From assembly GCF_900099705.1 (NCBI RefSeq), contig NZ_LT629695.1, positions 2,418,001 to 2,482,000 of the forward strand: a stretch of DNA of 64,000 nt, given 5' to 3'. Shown piece after piece: positions 9,801 through 18,276 of the stretch. The DNA comes from Agrococcus jejuensis (GTDB lineage Bacteria; Actinomycetota; Actinomycetes; Actinomycetales; Microbacteriaceae). The first letter of the stretch is position 1; every line of letters starts with the position of its first letter. The translations under genes were made by a program, and so were the position numbers. Under the pieces are notes generated by a model, which was given only the letters and a program-made list of their open reading frames with translations, had not been told where the DNA came from and searched no databases.

Positions 9801-10786
9801 GGGTCGGGGTTGTTGCCCGACCAGCAGACCTTGTAGACGGCGATGCGCGCCTCGGGTGCGACGCCCGACATCGTGCCGATGTCCTGGCCGCCCTCGGTCG
9901 TCACGGGCACGTCGTAGTTGCCCGCGGCGGTCGAGGCCGTGTGCGAGCCGTGGCCGTCGAGGTCGCGCGGCGAGGCGATCTCGACGCCCTCGCCGCCGAT
10001 GCGCGATGCACCGAAGCCGTCGAGGAAGAACTGCGCGCCGATGATCTTCGTCGAGCACATGTCGGCGGTGAAGCCGGGGCCCGTCTCGCAGATGCCGGTG
10101 AAGGTCTCGCCATCGCCCTTGACGAAGTGGATCTCGTCGCCGGAGAGGTAGGGCTCGGCGCCGGCGGTCGTGCCGAGCGCCTCGCCTGCGAAGAGGGGGT
10201 TCTCGGGCGCGATGCCCGTGTCGAGCACGCCGACGACGACGCCGGCTCCGGCGTCCTCGACCGTGCCGACCTGCGACCACATGCCCTCGACGTCGAGGTA
10301 CTCGTTCGACGGCGAGCCCTGCAGCTGCAGCATCTCGTCGGGGTAGACGCCTGCGACGCGGGAGTCGAACGCCAGCTGGCCGGCTTGGTCGGCCGAGAGG
10401 TCGGCGATGAAGCCGTTGACCGTGAGCGTGAGGCTCGCGGCGATGTCGACGCCCACCGCGTCGGCCACCGCCTCCTGCTCGCCCGCGAGGTAGTCGCTGT
10501 AGGCGACGACGGCCGGGTCGGCGTCGTCGAGGCTGTCGGTGCCCGTGGGCGCGGTCGCCTGGAGGTTGGGCACGCCGCCGGTGTAGAGCGCGGCGGCGTC
10601 GTCCTCGAGCAGCACGACGTAGCGCCCGTCGGTGAAGCTGCTGAGGTCGACGGGGGTGGCGGGAGAGGGGGTCGCAGCGGACGCGGCCGTCGTGCTCACG
10701 ACGACGCCGCCGAGACCGATGGTCACGGCGGCGAGCGAGGCGAGGCAGCGACGGAGCGCGACACGACGGGGCGTGGTGGTGCTCAC
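6836..10786 (-). CDS. Secreted S8 subtilisin-like protease with cell-wall-binding repeats
   Basis: A 1316-residue exported serine protease. A signal peptide (Arg-rich n-region, hydrophobic core, AxA near residues 34-38) is followed by an I9-type propeptide. The catalytic triad lies in GVLDTG (Asp189), GHGSHTAS (His279) and GTSMAAP (Ser616), with oxyanion Asn393 in SAGNSGP. A PA domain is inserted at roughly 425-540, between the His and Ser blocks, as in plant- and lactic-type subtilases. A fibronectin-III-like and a beta-rich region follow. The last ~300 residues are three cell-wall-binding type 2 repeats (RIAGGDRFETAVAAS, RIGGADRFETSR, a more divergent AAGADRFLTGV). The enzyme is thus probably held on the cell surface. 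The GTG start has AAGGA nine bases upstream. Likely role: extracellular protein degradation. Confidence 0.93.
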   Translation of the reverse strand: MSTTTPRRVALRRCLASLAAVTIGLGGVVVSTTAASAATPSPATPVDLSSFTDGRYVVLLEDDAAALYTGGVPNLQATAPTGTDSLDDADPAVVAYSDYLAGEQEAVADAVGVDIAASLTLTVNGFIADLSADQAGQLAFDSRVAGVYPDEMLQLQGSPSNEYLDVEGMWSQVGTVEDAGAGVVVGVLDTGIAPENPLFAGEALGTTAGAEPYLSGDEIHFVKGDGETFTGICETGPGFTADMCSTKIIGAQFFLDGFGASRIGGEGVEIASPRDLDGHGSHTASTAAGNYDVPVTTEGGQDIGTMSGVAPEARIAVYKVCWSGNNPDPAVTTDDGCSGTDLMQGIEAATADGVDVINFSIGGGAAASVFEPYDQAFLGAAAAGIFTSASAGNSGPGATTLDHASPWYATVANTTIPNYEATIELEDGTLIPGASITVDMAEDAEPFTGTLVYAGDIPAAGASAANAALCLPGSLATVDPGTIVLCDRGNNARVEKSEVVEAAGGIGMILGNPTPNSIDLDDHAVPTVHIDAAYYAAVLAVAQADPSQTVSFTAGNSSGIDTAAPIVAASSSRGPVEADGNDVIKPDIAAPGTGIIAAGPNGEGEAPTFRFLSGTSMAAPHVAGLAAVYLGAHPLASVAEVKSALMTTATDTVNADGSPNQDWFAQGAGFVNTADFLDPGVYYANGLEDWYGYLRGVGYELPDEWIGAAIDPSDLNIPSIGIGSLAGTQTVTRSLTALEPGSYAVTIDAPEGVDAVVSPTTLDFTAAGQELTYTVSFTVQAGAPTDAWTTGSLTWASAEHEARSPIAVYPVSVDAPQWIEGSGTAGVAPVTVTSGITGEIGLGAEGLFPYEELGAGSAAAGQFRQYGFTVGEGELALDFDLDSADDASDLDLVVARLQGGSAVELYEAATGSADEQLLIEDPTPGTWVAQVTVYASNGATTAFTLDVASVLTSGGIGNFEVDPTTLPVTQSAQSSYEVSWADAPLDGAFLGAVTYDTTDAVRTYVRITTGEATIPAPERIAGGDRFETAVAASQLGYPEGADVVYLASGVNYPDGLAAGPAAAYEGGPLLLTRPETTPASIVAEIERLGASRVVIVGGTPSVSAAVETQVGDIDGVETVDRIGGADRFETSRLVAEYAFGEGAGTAFLATGRNFPDALTAGAAAGSMDAPVILIDGQLSALDGATLATLQDLGVTQTLVAGSSASVSDGIYRDLVNAVMNPYRAAGADRFLTGVYINEHVFDSADTMFVASGLKFPDALSASALAGAMDAPLYVVRPECVPSELISESLRLGQPDVYFMGDSASLGAGAESYTICG

Positions 10787-10987
10787 AGGATGATGTCCTT
10801 CGTCACGGGGTGACCCGCCCGCGCGGTCGGCGGGCAGGTGTGCTCAACCTAGGCGGGGCACACGCGCGACATGGAGAAGCGTTACCCATTCGTGATCGAC
10901 CGGGGTGCATCCGGTGATGACCTGAGCATCACTCATGTCCTATGCTGCCCGACCGTTCGTGCAGGTGCGACGCCCGGATGCGGTCCC

Positions 10988-10993
10988 TAGGCT
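10988..10993 (+). promoter_or_regulatory. -10 box of pta, leaderless start
   Basis: TAGGCT ends six bases before the GTG start codon, placing the transcription start at or next to the G of GTG. Confidence 0.6.
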
Positions 10994-10999
10994 GGAGCC

Positions 11000-13099
11000 G
11001 TGACCTCACGGATGATGATCGCCTCTCCCGAGGGGCACGCGGGCAAGTCGATCGTGGCCCTCGGACTCGTCGACGCCCTCTCCCGCCGCGTCGGTCGGGT
11101 CGGGGTCTTCCGACCCGTCTCGCGGTCGACGATCGAACGCGACTCGGTGCTCGAGCTGCTGCTCGCGCACGACGCCGTGCACCTCTCCTACGAGGATGCG
11201 ATCGGCACGACCTACGAGGCCGTGCACGACGACGCCGAGGCCGCGCTCGCGACGATCGTCGCCCGCTTCCACCTGCTCGAGGACCGGTTCGACGCCATCG
11301 TCGTCGTCGGCTCCGACTACACCGACGTGGGCAGCCCCACCGAGCTCGGCTTCAACGCGCGCGTCGCCGCGAACCTCGGCGCCCCCGTCGTGCTCGTGCT
11401 CGGCGGCCGCGACCCCGAGACCGGCGAGCCGCGCGCGGTCGAGGCGCTCGGCCAGCTCGGCGAGCTCACGCTGCCCGAGCTGCGCGCGGGCCACGCGCGC
11501 CTCGCCGCGCTCGTCGTCAACCGCAGCGACGTCGCCGCCACCGACATCGAGGTCGTCGCGCGGGCCGCGGGCCTCGAGGTGCCGGTGTGGGCCATCCCCG
11601 AGGACCCCATCCTCGGCGCCCCCACCGTGCAGCAGCTCTTCGACGCCACCGACGCCGAGATCGTCGGCGGGGATGCCGCGCTCACGCAGCGAGAGTCGCT
11701 CGGCACCGTCGTCGCAGGCATGTCGATGGAGCACGTGCTCGACCGGCTCATCGACGGCGGCATCGTCGTCGTGCCCGGCGACCGCTCCGACGTCGTCGTC
11801 GCGACGCTGCTCGCGCAGCGCTCCGAGTCGTTCCCGACCGTCGCCGGCATCATCCTCAACGGCGGCTTCGACCTCGCGCCGTCGGTGCAGCGCCTCATCG
11901 ACGGCCTCGACCTGTCGATGCCCATCGCGCGCTCGCCGCACGGCACGTACGAGACGGCCCGGCGCATCGCAGGCACGCGCGGCGCGATCTCCACGGGCAC
12001 GCAGCGCAAGCGCGACACCGCGCTCGCGCTCTTCGAGCAGCACGTCGAGGTCGACGCGCTGCTCGACCTGCTCGAGCTGCAGGACTCGACGGTCGTGACG
12101 CCGCTCATGTTCGAGCAGGGCCTCATCGAGCGCGCCCGCGCCGACGTGCGCCACATCGTGCTGCCGGAAGGCGACGACGACCGCATCCTGCAGGCCGCCT
12201 CCACGATCCTGCAGCGTGGCGTCGCGCGCCTGACGATCCTCGGCGACGAGGGCGCCGTGCGCGCCCGCGCCGCCGAGCTGGGCCTCTCGCTCGGCGACGC
12301 GCGCATCGTCGCGACGACCGACCACGCCCTGCGCACCCGCTACGCCGAGGCCTACGCGGCCGCGCGCTCGCACAAGGGCGTCACGTTCGAGGATGCGTGG
12401 GAGCGCGTGACCGACGTGTCGTACTTCGGCACGATGATGGTGCACCTCGGCGACGCCGACGGCATGGTCTCGGGTGCCGCGCACACGACGGCCCACACCA
12501 TCCGTCCGTCGTTCGAGGTCGTGAAGACGAAGCCGGGCGTCTCGGTCGTGTCGAGCGTGTTCCTCATGGCGCTCGCCGACCGCGTGCTCGTCTACGGCGA
12601 CTGCGCCGTCGTGCCCGAGCCGACCGACGCCGAGCTCGCCGACATCGCGATCTCGTCGTCGCAGACCGCGCGCGACTTCGGCATCGAGCCGCGCGTCGCG
12701 ATGCTGTCGTACTCGACGGGGGAGTCGGGATCGGGTGCCGAGGTCGACAAGGTGCGCGCCGCGACGGCGTTCGTGCGCGAGCGCGCGCCCGAGCTGCTCG
12801 TCGAGGGCCCCATCCAGTACGACGCCGCGGCCGACCCCGTCGTCGCGGCGAAGAAGATGCCGGGCAGCGAGGTCGCCGGCCGCGCGACCGTGTTCGTCTT
12901 CCCCGACCTCAACACGGGCAACAACACGTACAAGGCCGTGCAGCGGTCGGCGGGCGCGCTCGCGATCGGCCCCGTGCTGCAGGGCCTCAACAAGCCCGTC
13001 AACGACCTCTCCAGGGGAGCCCTCGTGCAGGACATCGTCAACACCGTCGCGATCACGGCGATCCAGGCCCAGGGCCAGCTGGCGGGCGGTGCCGCATGA
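11000..13099 (+). CDS. pta: Phosphate acetyltransferase
   Basis: A 699-residue cytoplasmic enzyme that interconverts acetyl-CoA and acetyl phosphate. It is the long form: an N-terminal P-loop (dethiobiotin-synthase-like) domain with SPEGHAGKS near residue 14, a central DRTGG-type domain around 210-320, and the C-terminal PTA_PTB catalytic domain from about 370. That domain carries LPEGDDDRILQAA and FVFPDLNTGNNTYKAVQR. The GTG start follows a -10 box by six bases. GGAG is only two bases from the GTG and so is unlikely to act as a Shine-Dalgarno. ATG at 11012 is the alternative start. The stop overlaps ackA (ATGA), so the two form the usual acetate operon. Confidence 0.95.
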   Translation: MTSRMMIASPEGHAGKSIVALGLVDALSRRVGRVGVFRPVSRSTIERDSVLELLLAHDAVHLSYEDAIGTTYEAVHDDAEAALATIVARFHLLEDRFDAIVVVGSDYTDVGSPTELGFNARVAANLGAPVVLVLGGRDPETGEPRAVEALGQLGELTLPELRAGHARLAALVVNRSDVAATDIEVVARAAGLEVPVWAIPEDPILGAPTVQQLFDATDAEIVGGDAALTQRESLGTVVAGMSMEHVLDRLIDGGIVVVPGDRSDVVVATLLAQRSESFPTVAGIILNGGFDLAPSVQRLIDGLDLSMPIARSPHGTYETARRIAGTRGAISTGTQRKRDTALALFEQHVEVDALLDLLELQDSTVVTPLMFEQGLIERARADVRHIVLPEGDDDRILQAASTILQRGVARLTILGDEGAVRARAAELGLSLGDARIVATTDHALRTRYAEAYAAARSHKGVTFEDAWERVTDVSYFGTMMVHLGDADGMVSGAAHTTAHTIRPSFEVVKTKPGVSVVSSVFLMALADRVLVYGDCAVVPEPTDAELADIAISSSQTARDFGIEPRVAMLSYSTGESGSGAEVDKVRAATAFVRERAPELLVEGPIQYDAAADPVVAAKKMPGSEVAGRATVFVFPDLNTGNNTYKAVQRSAGALAIGPVLQGLNKPVNDLSRGALVQDIVNTVAITAIQAQGQLAGGAA

Positions 13100-14283
13100 G
13101 CAGCGTCTTCGTGGTCAACGCCGGCTCGTCGAGCCTCAAGTACCAGCTCGTCGACCTCGAGACGGGCTCGGCGATCGCGTCGGGCCTCGTCGAGCGCATC
13201 GGCGAGGCGCGCTCGAGCGCCCGCCACGTCGTCGGGGAGGCGCGGCACGACGCCGAGCTCCACGTCGGCGACCACGAGCAGGCGTTCCGCTGGGTGCTGT
13301 CGGCCTTCGCGGAGCACGGCCCCGTGCTCGACGACGCGGACATCGTCGCCGTCGGGCACCGCGTCGTGCAGGGCGGTGCACGCTTCGACGGCGCCGTCGT
13401 GATCGACGACGGCGTCGTGGCGCAGATCGACGACCTCTCGCCGCTCGCGCCGCTGCACAACCCCGCGAACCTCCTCGGCATCCGCGCCGCCCGCGTCGCC
13501 TTCCCGACGCTGCCGCACGTCGCGGTGTTCGACACCGCCTTCCATCGCACGCTGCCGCGCGCCGCGTGGCGCTACGCCATCGACCGCTCGGTCGCCGACG
13601 AGCACCGCGTGCGCAAGTACGGCTTCCACGGCACGAGCCACCAGTTCGTCTCGCGCCGCACGGCCGAGCTGCTCGGCCGGCCCCTCGAGGACACGCGCAC
13701 GATCGTGCTGCACCTCGGCAACGGCGCCTCGGCGTGCGCGGTCGACGGCGGTCGATCGGTCGAGACGTCGATGGGCATGACGCCGCTCGCGGGCCTCGTC
13801 ATGGGCACGCGCTCCGGAGACCTCGACGCGGGCGTGCTCGTGCACCTGCACCGCGTCGCGGGCCTCGGCGTCGACGAGCTCGACGCCCTGCTCAACAAGC
13901 GCTCGGGCCTCCTGGGCCTCACGGGCTCGGGCGACATGCGCGACGTGCAGCGGGCCGCCGAGGCGGGCGTCGACCACGCCGTCGAGGCGCTCGAGGTGCT
14001 CGCGCACCGGCTGCGCTCGACCGTCGGCGCGTACCTGGCCGTGCTCGGCGGGGCGCACGCGATCGCGTTCACGGCAGGGGTCGGCGAGAACGTCGCGCAG
14101 GTGCGCGCCGCTGCCCTCGCGGGGCTCGAGGAGCTCGGCATCCGCATCGACGCCGAGCGCAACGCATCCGGCCCGCGCGAGCGCATGATCTCGACCGACG
14201 ACTCGCGCGTGCAGGTGTGGATCGTGCCGACCGACGAGGAGCTCGAGATCGCCACGCAGTCGGCATCGGTCGTCGGCGTCTAG
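13096..14283 (+). CDS. ackA: Acetate kinase
   Basis: A 395-residue enzyme converting acetyl phosphate and ADP to acetate and ATP, or the reverse. It opens with the family's phosphate-binding NAGSSSLKYQL. It also contains KYGFHGTSHQFVS (with the catalytic-site His), HLGNGASA, the SMGMTPLAGLVMGTRSGDLD block and FTAGVGEN, all ASKHA-fold acetokinase signatures. Length is normal. ATG 13096 overlaps the pta stop. With pta it makes or recovers ATP at the acetate node, and acs at 30.7-32.7 kb provides the high-affinity acetate route. Its TAG stop is also the first half of a -10 box for the next small gene. Confidence 0.97.
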   Translation: MSSVFVVNAGSSSLKYQLVDLETGSAIASGLVERIGEARSSARHVVGEARHDAELHVGDHEQAFRWVLSAFAEHGPVLDDADIVAVGHRVVQGGARFDGAVVIDDGVVAQIDDLSPLAPLHNPANLLGIRAARVAFPTLPHVAVFDTAFHRTLPRAAWRYAIDRSVADEHRVRKYGFHGTSHQFVSRRTAELLGRPLEDTRTIVLHLGNGASACAVDGGRSVETSMGMTPLAGLVMGTRSGDLDAGVLVHLHRVAGLGVDELDALLNKRSGLLGLTGSGDMRDVQRAAEAGVDHAVEALEVLAHRLRSTVGAYLAVLGGAHAIAFTAGVGENVAQVRAAALAGLEELGIRIDAERNASGPRERMISTDDSRVQVWIVPTDEELEIATQSASVVGV

Positions 14284-14286
14284 CCT
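14281..14286 (+). promoter_or_regulatory. -10 box for the small membrane gene
   Basis: TAGCCT overlaps the ackA stop and ends six bases before ATG 14293, the leaderless spacing seen at several other genes here. Confidence 0.5.
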
Positions 14287-14292
14287 GGATCC

Positions 14293-14466
14293 ATGCGCAC
14301 CGTCTGAACCGTCGTCGGCGTCGTCGTCGCCGTCGTCATCGCCTGGTTCCTCGTCGACGTGGCGCTGCGGGTGCTCGCGTTCGGCTTCCGTCTCGCGCTC
14401 GTCGCGGGCGTCGCCGTGGTCGTGTTCCTCGTGCTGCGGATGCTGCTGCGCAAGCCCGCCGAGTAG
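14293..14466 (+). pseudogene. Small two-helix membrane protein interrupted by TGA at codon 5
   Basis: A 58-codon frame reads MRTV, then a stop (TGA), then continues as TVVGVVVAVVIAWFLVDVA..., a second hydrophobic stretch (LVAGVAVVVFLVLRMLL) and the tail RKPAE with a normal TAG. Such Val/Ala-rich two-helix proteins of 55-60 residues are common in actinobacteria. Tryptophan (TGG) would fit the interrupted position well. No start codon just after the TGA would keep the first helix; the nearest in-frame GTG lies within it. The promoter-like box and ATG are intact, so this may be a recent nonsense mutation, a sequencing error, or readthrough. The function is unknown. Confidence 0.55.
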
Positions 14467-14490
14467 CGCTCGCGGCTCAGGCGGGTCGGG

Positions 14491-14751
14491 TCACCGCGGC
14501 GTCGTGGGCGTCGTCGCGAAGAGCTCGAGCCGGCCGCAGCCGGTGCACCGCAGCCCGGCGACGCTCCACGCGTCGCGCGAGGCCTTCACACCCCCGAAGA
14601 GCGCCTCGCGCGGCTCGCCCGTCGCCCATTGCATGTCGAAGCGACCGGAGCCGTTCGTGTCAACGAGGTAGCCAGCCTCGAGCCCCTGCGCGTCGCAGCG
14701 CGGGCAGGAGCCTGGAGGCGTGGCGGGCGTCGGTGGGGCGGCGTCGGTCAT
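14491..14751 (-). CDS. Small zinc-ribbon protein
   Basis: An 86-residue protein with two CxxC pairs, CPRC near residue 18 and CTGC near residue 72, which would bind one zinc ion. A short beta-rich stretch with a tryptophan (DMQWATGEP) lies between them. The pattern resembles the small PF20097/DUF6487-type zinc ribbons, but I am not certain of the family. I chose ATG 14751; a longer form from 14817 would reach the 3' side of the SRP RNA gene. No Shine-Dalgarno is evident. The gene lies downstream of ffs on the same strand and converges on the broken membrane gene. The function is unknown. Confidence 0.65.
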   Translation of the reverse strand: MTDAAPPTPATPPGSCPRCDAQGLEAGYLVDTNGSGRFDMQWATGEPREALFGGVKASRDAWSVAGLRCTGCGRLELFATTPTTPR

Positions 14752-14802
14752 GGCGACAGCGTCGCGCATGCGGTGCCCGCGCGCCAGCCCGCAGACGTGC
14801 GA

Positions 14803-14893
14803 AGACTCCCCGCGCACCCGCCAGAGCCCGGTTACCCTTGCTGCGTCTCCGCCCTGGGGGAGTTGGCCTGGATGGCGCCACGCGGGGAGCCGT
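14803..14893 (-). ncRNA. ffs: Signal recognition particle RNA, small bacterial type
   Basis: Read on the minus strand, CTCCCCGCG (14889-14881) pairs with CGCGGGGAG (14814-14806) to close a single long hairpin. Its tip is CAGG-GCG-GAGA-CGC-AGCA. That is the conserved SRP domain IV: an asymmetric CAGG/AGCA internal loop, a 3-bp stem and a GNRA tetraloop (in E. coli CAGG-UCC-GGAA-GGA-AGCA). It binds Ffh and targets membrane proteins to the translocon. The ends are estimated from the outer stem and may be off by a few bases. Its place near dnaX is usual in actinobacteria. Confidence 0.9.
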
Positions 14894-14925
14894 CGTCCAT
14901 CGTACCGGCTCTCGGCCTGCCGCGG

Positions 14926-15834
14926 CTACGCCGAGAGGCGCGCGAGCTCGCCGGCGGTGAGCTCGACGTCCACGGAGGCGAGCAGGTCGGCGAGCTGCTC
15001 GGGCGTGCGCGCGCTCGCGAGCGGTGCGGCGACGAGCGGCTGCTGGCGCAGCCAGGCGAGCGACACGGCCGCGACGGTCGTGCCGTGCGCGGCGGCGACG
15101 TCGTCGAGCACGTCGAGCAGCGCGACGTTCGCTGGGTCCTCGAGGTACGTCGCCGCGATGCCGGCGCGCTGCGAGTCGACGTCGACGCCCGGACGGTACT
15201 TGCCGGTGAGGAAGCCGGAGGCGAGCGACGGGAACGGCACCTCGACGAGCCCGAGGTCGGCGAGCGTCGGCAGCAGCTCGGCCTCGGCGTCGCGCGACAC
15301 GAGGTTGTAGCGGTCCTGGCTCGTCGTCGGGCGGGCGAGGCCCGCGGCGTCGGCGATCGCGACGAGCGAGCGCATGCGCGCGGGCTCGAAGTTCGACAGG
15401 CCGATCTCGCGCACCTTGCCTGCCTGCACGAGCTCGTCGAAGACGGCTGCGACGTCCTCCTGCGGCACCTCGTCGTCGTCGCGGTGCGCGTAGTAGAGGT
15501 CGAGGCGATCGGTCTGCAGGCGACGCAGGGAGTCGTCGACCGCGGCGCGGACGTTGTCGGGCGAGAGGCCGGGGCGCTCGGGGTGGCTGAAGACCTTCGT
15601 CGCGATCACGACGCGATCGCGCACGCCGCGCGACGCCATCCACTCGCCGAGGATCGCCTCGGACTCGCCGCCGACGTTGCCGTCGACCCACGCGGAGTAG
15701 ACGTCGGCGGTGTCGATCGAGCGTCCGCCTGCGGCGAGGAAGGCGTCGAGCACCGCGAAGGACTCGTCGCGATCGCTCGTCCAGCCGAAGGCGTTGCCGC
15801 CGAGGATGAGGGGGCCGTGCTCGAGGGAGGTCAT
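14926..15834 (-). CDS. Aldo/keto reductase
   Basis: A 302-residue NADPH-dependent oxidoreductase of the (beta/alpha)8 aldo/keto reductase superfamily. The catalytic tetrad is visible: Asp41 and Tyr46 in DTADVYSAW, Lys80 in VIATKVF and His117 in DLYYAHRDD. IGLSNFEPARM and the later SLASGFLTGKYRPG match the bacterial general-stress (YhdN/IolS-like) subgroup. The physiological carbonyl substrate cannot be told. ATG 15834 gives the normal length. I see no clear Shine-Dalgarno or -10 box in the 120-bp gap shared with divergent dnaX. Confidence 0.9.
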   Translation of the reverse strand: MTSLEHGPLILGGNAFGWTSDRDESFAVLDAFLAAGGRSIDTADVYSAWVDGNVGGESEAILGEWMASRGVRDRVVIATKVFSHPERPGLSPDNVRAAVDDSLRRLQTDRLDLYYAHRDDDEVPQEDVAAVFDELVQAGKVREIGLSNFEPARMRSLVAIADAAGLARPTTSQDRYNLVSRDAEAELLPTLADLGLVEVPFPSLASGFLTGKYRPGVDVDSQRAGIAATYLEDPANVALLDVLDDVAAAHGTTVAAVSLAWLRQQPLVAAPLASARTPEQLADLLASVDVELTAGELARLSA

Positions 15835-15941
15835 GCTGTGGCCAACGCGACGGGCCGCATCCGATTCCCTCGCGCGGATGCATCGTGCGGCTCGGGCGCG
15901 TCGCTCGCGCACGTGCGTCCACGCGCGTGGGTGGCCGCCGG

Positions 15942-15947
15942 TAGCCT
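15942..15947 (+). promoter_or_regulatory. -10 box of dnaX, leaderless start
   Basis: TAGCCT ends seven bases before ATG 15955. There is no Shine-Dalgarno. Confidence 0.6.
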
Positions 15948-15954
15948 GGCCTGC

Positions 15955-18276
15955 ATGGTCGCTGCGCTGTACCGCCGGTATCGGCCGGAGTCGTTCGCCG
16001 AGCTCATCGGGCAGGCGCACGTCACCGATCCCCTCAGCGCCGCGATCCGCGGCGATCGCGTCGGGCACGCGTACCTGTTCTCGGGTCCGCGCGGCTGCGG
16101 CAAGACGACGAGCGCGCGCATCCTCGCCCGCTGCCTCAACTGCGCCGAGGGCCCCACGCCCACGCCGTGCGGCACGTGCGACTCGTGCGTCGAGCTGAGC
16201 CGCGATGGCGGCGGATCGCTCGACGTCGTCGAGATCGACGCCGCGAGCCACAACGGCGTCGACGACGCGCGCGACCTGCGCGAGCGCGCCGCGTTCGCCC
16301 CGGCGCGCGACCGCTTCAAGATCTTCATCCTCGACGAGGCGCACATGGTGACGTCGCAGGGCTTCAACGCCCTGCTGAAGATCGTCGAGGAGCCGCCGGC
16401 GCACGTGAAGTTCATCTTCGCGACGACCGAGCCCGACAAGGTCATCGGCACGATCCGCTCGCGCACGCACCACTACCCGTTCCGCCTCATCCCGCCCGCG
16501 CCGATGCTCGAGTACGTCTCGCAGCTCACCGAGCGCGAGGGCGTGCAGACCGAGGCGGGCGTGCTGCCGCTCGTGATCCGCGCGGGCGGCGGCTCGGCGC
16601 GCGACACGCTCTCGATCCTCGATCAGCTCATCGCGGGCTCCGAGACGCCCACGGTCGCGTACGAGCAGGCCGTGGCGCTGCTCGGGTTCACGCACGCCGA
16701 GCTGCTCGACGACGCCGTGGATGCGCTCGGCGCGCGCGACGGATCGGCGATGTTCGGCGCGATCGACCGCGTCATCCAGTCGGGCCAGGATCCGCGCCGC
16801 TTCGTCGAGGACCTGCTCGAGCGCCTGCGCGACCTCATCGTCGTGCGCGCCGCCCACGACCCCGCTGCGCTGCTGCACGGCGTGCCGCAGGAGGACCTCG
16901 ACGCCATGCTGCGCCAGGTACGCGCGTTCGGCCCCGTCGAGCTCTCGCGCGCCGCCGACGTCGTGGCGAAGGCGCTCACCGACATGACGGGCGCCACGAG
17001 CCCCAAGGTGCACCTCGAGCTCATGGCGGCGCGCCTGCTCGTGCCCGCCGCGGGCGACCAGGAGCTCGGCACGCTCGCGCGCGTCGAGCGGCTCGAGCGG
17101 CGCATCGGCGTCGCCGGGGCGACGGCGGATGCGGCGCCCGCTGCTGTTGCTGCGCCCGCTGCTGCTGCCGCTGCGCCGGCTTCCGCGGCGTCGGCTCCTG
17201 CTGCCGCTCCCGCTGCAGCCGCGCCCGCGACGCCTGCACCCGAGGCGCCCGCGCCCGCCGCCGAGCCGGCTGCGCCCGCCGCGGCCGCGCCCGTCGCCGT
17301 CGGCTCGGTGAGCGTCGAGCAGCTGCGCGACGCGTGGGACGAGGTGCTCACGCACCTCGGCGACGCGAACCGCCCCGCATGGCTCGTCGTGTCGCAGTCC
17401 GAGATCGTGACGTTCGAGGGCGACGTGCTGCGGCTCGGCTTCCGCAACCGCGGCGACTTCGAGGCCTTCCCGGCCAAGCCCGGCGGCGCGAAGAGTCCCG
17501 CCGAGCACCTGCGCGCGTCGATCGAGCACGTGCTGGGCCTCACGGTGCGGTACCTCACGGTGCCGATCCAGGCCGAGGGAGCGCGGCCGCGTGCCGCCGC
17601 TGCGCCCGCCGACGCCGATGCGGAGCCTGCGTCTCGGCCGGATTCGACGAGTGCAGCGCCGACGACCGCACCGCCCACGACTGCAGCGGCAGCCCCGACG
17701 CCCGCGGCGTCCGCCCCGGCCCCCGAGCCGTCGGCGCCTGCGCAGCCCGCCCCTGCGCCCGAGGCGCCGGCATCCGCACAGGCTCCCGCGACGTCGGCCC
17801 CTGCACCGGCGCAGTCCGCGCCCGCGCAGCGGCCCCAGCCCGCCCGCCAGCAGGCCACCGTGCAGCCCACGACCGGCGGCTGGGCCGTCGCCGCCATCCC
17901 CAGCGCCGAGCCGCAGGCCGACGAGCAGCGCGAGGCCGTCGTCACGCCCATCCGCCAGGCGCCCACGTCGGCGCCGCCCGTCGCGCCGTCGAGCGCCACG
18001 GCGCCCACGCGACCCGCGTCGGCGCCCGCCTCCGACGACGTACCGGACGGCGAGGCGCCCGACGACCCGTGGGGCCCCGACGAGCAGGTCGTCGACCACG
18101 CAGCGGCCGCGGCCGCCGTCGAGGCGACCGCCGCCGCGATCCAGGCCGAGCAGCCCGTCGACGCGCGCCGCGCGGCGATGGACGACGCCCGCTACGGCGA
18201 GGCCGTCGTGCGCGAGGAGCTCGGCGCCGAGTTCCTCGAGGAGATCGCCCTCGACGGGCGCGAGGAGGTGCGCTGA
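15955..18276 (+). CDS. dnaX: DNA polymerase III subunits gamma/tau
   Basis: A 773-residue clamp-loader ATPase that loads the beta clamp in replication. It has the DnaX opening ([17 protein letters not shown]), Walker A GPRGCGKT at 44-51, four zinc cysteines between about 62 and 83 (RCLNC...CGTCDSC), Walker B FILDEAHM, and sensor 1 ATTEPDKV. After residue ~385 come two long Ala/Pro-rich linkers flanking a globular segment (about 445-545). The C-terminus is acidic. I saw no A-rich slippery sequence for a shorter gamma form. The TGA overlaps recR (TGATG), forming the standard dnaX-recR pair. Confidence 0.96.
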   Translation: MVAALYRRYRPESFAELIGQAHVTDPLSAAIRGDRVGHAYLFSGPRGCGKTTSARILARCLNCAEGPTPTPCGTCDSCVELSRDGGGSLDVVEIDAASHNGVDDARDLRERAAFAPARDRFKIFILDEAHMVTSQGFNALLKIVEEPPAHVKFIFATTEPDKVIGTIRSRTHHYPFRLIPPAPMLEYVSQLTEREGVQTEAGVLPLVIRAGGGSARDTLSILDQLIAGSETPTVAYEQAVALLGFTHAELLDDAVDALGARDGSAMFGAIDRVIQSGQDPRRFVEDLLERLRDLIVVRAAHDPAALLHGVPQEDLDAMLRQVRAFGPVELSRAADVVAKALTDMTGATSPKVHLELMAARLLVPAAGDQELGTLARVERLERRIGVAGATADAAPAAVAAPAAAAAAPASAASAPAAAPAAAAPATPAPEAPAPAAEPAAPAAAAPVAVGSVSVEQLRDAWDEVLTHLGDANRPAWLVVSQSEIVTFEGDVLRLGFRNRGDFEAFPAKPGGAKSPAEHLRASIEHVLGLTVRYLTVPIQAEGARPRAAAAPADADAEPASRPDSTSAAPTTAPPTTAAAAPTPAASAPAPEPSAPAQPAPAPEAPASAQAPATSAPAPAQSAPAQRPQPARQQATVQPTTGGWAVAAIPSAEPQADEQREAVVTPIRQAPTSAPPVAPSSATAPTRPASAPASDDVPDGEAPDDPWGPDEQVVDHAAAAAAVEATAAAIQAEQPVDARRAAMDDARYGEAVVREELGAEFLEEIALDGREEVR

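Noticed and set aside
6779..10813. 1344-codon open frame opposite the subtilisin gene
   Set aside because: Composition is a monotone of Arg/Val/Asp/Ala, with no motifs, while the minus strand encodes an intact catalytic triad.
10801..10840. Possible hairpin upstream of the subtilisin gene
   Set aside because: Only a 6-bp stem (CCCGCC/GGCGGG) with a 9-base loop, expected by chance in this composition.
16900..17800. Programmed frameshift in dnaX to make gamma
   Set aside because: No A-rich slippery run or following stem was found in the linker region.
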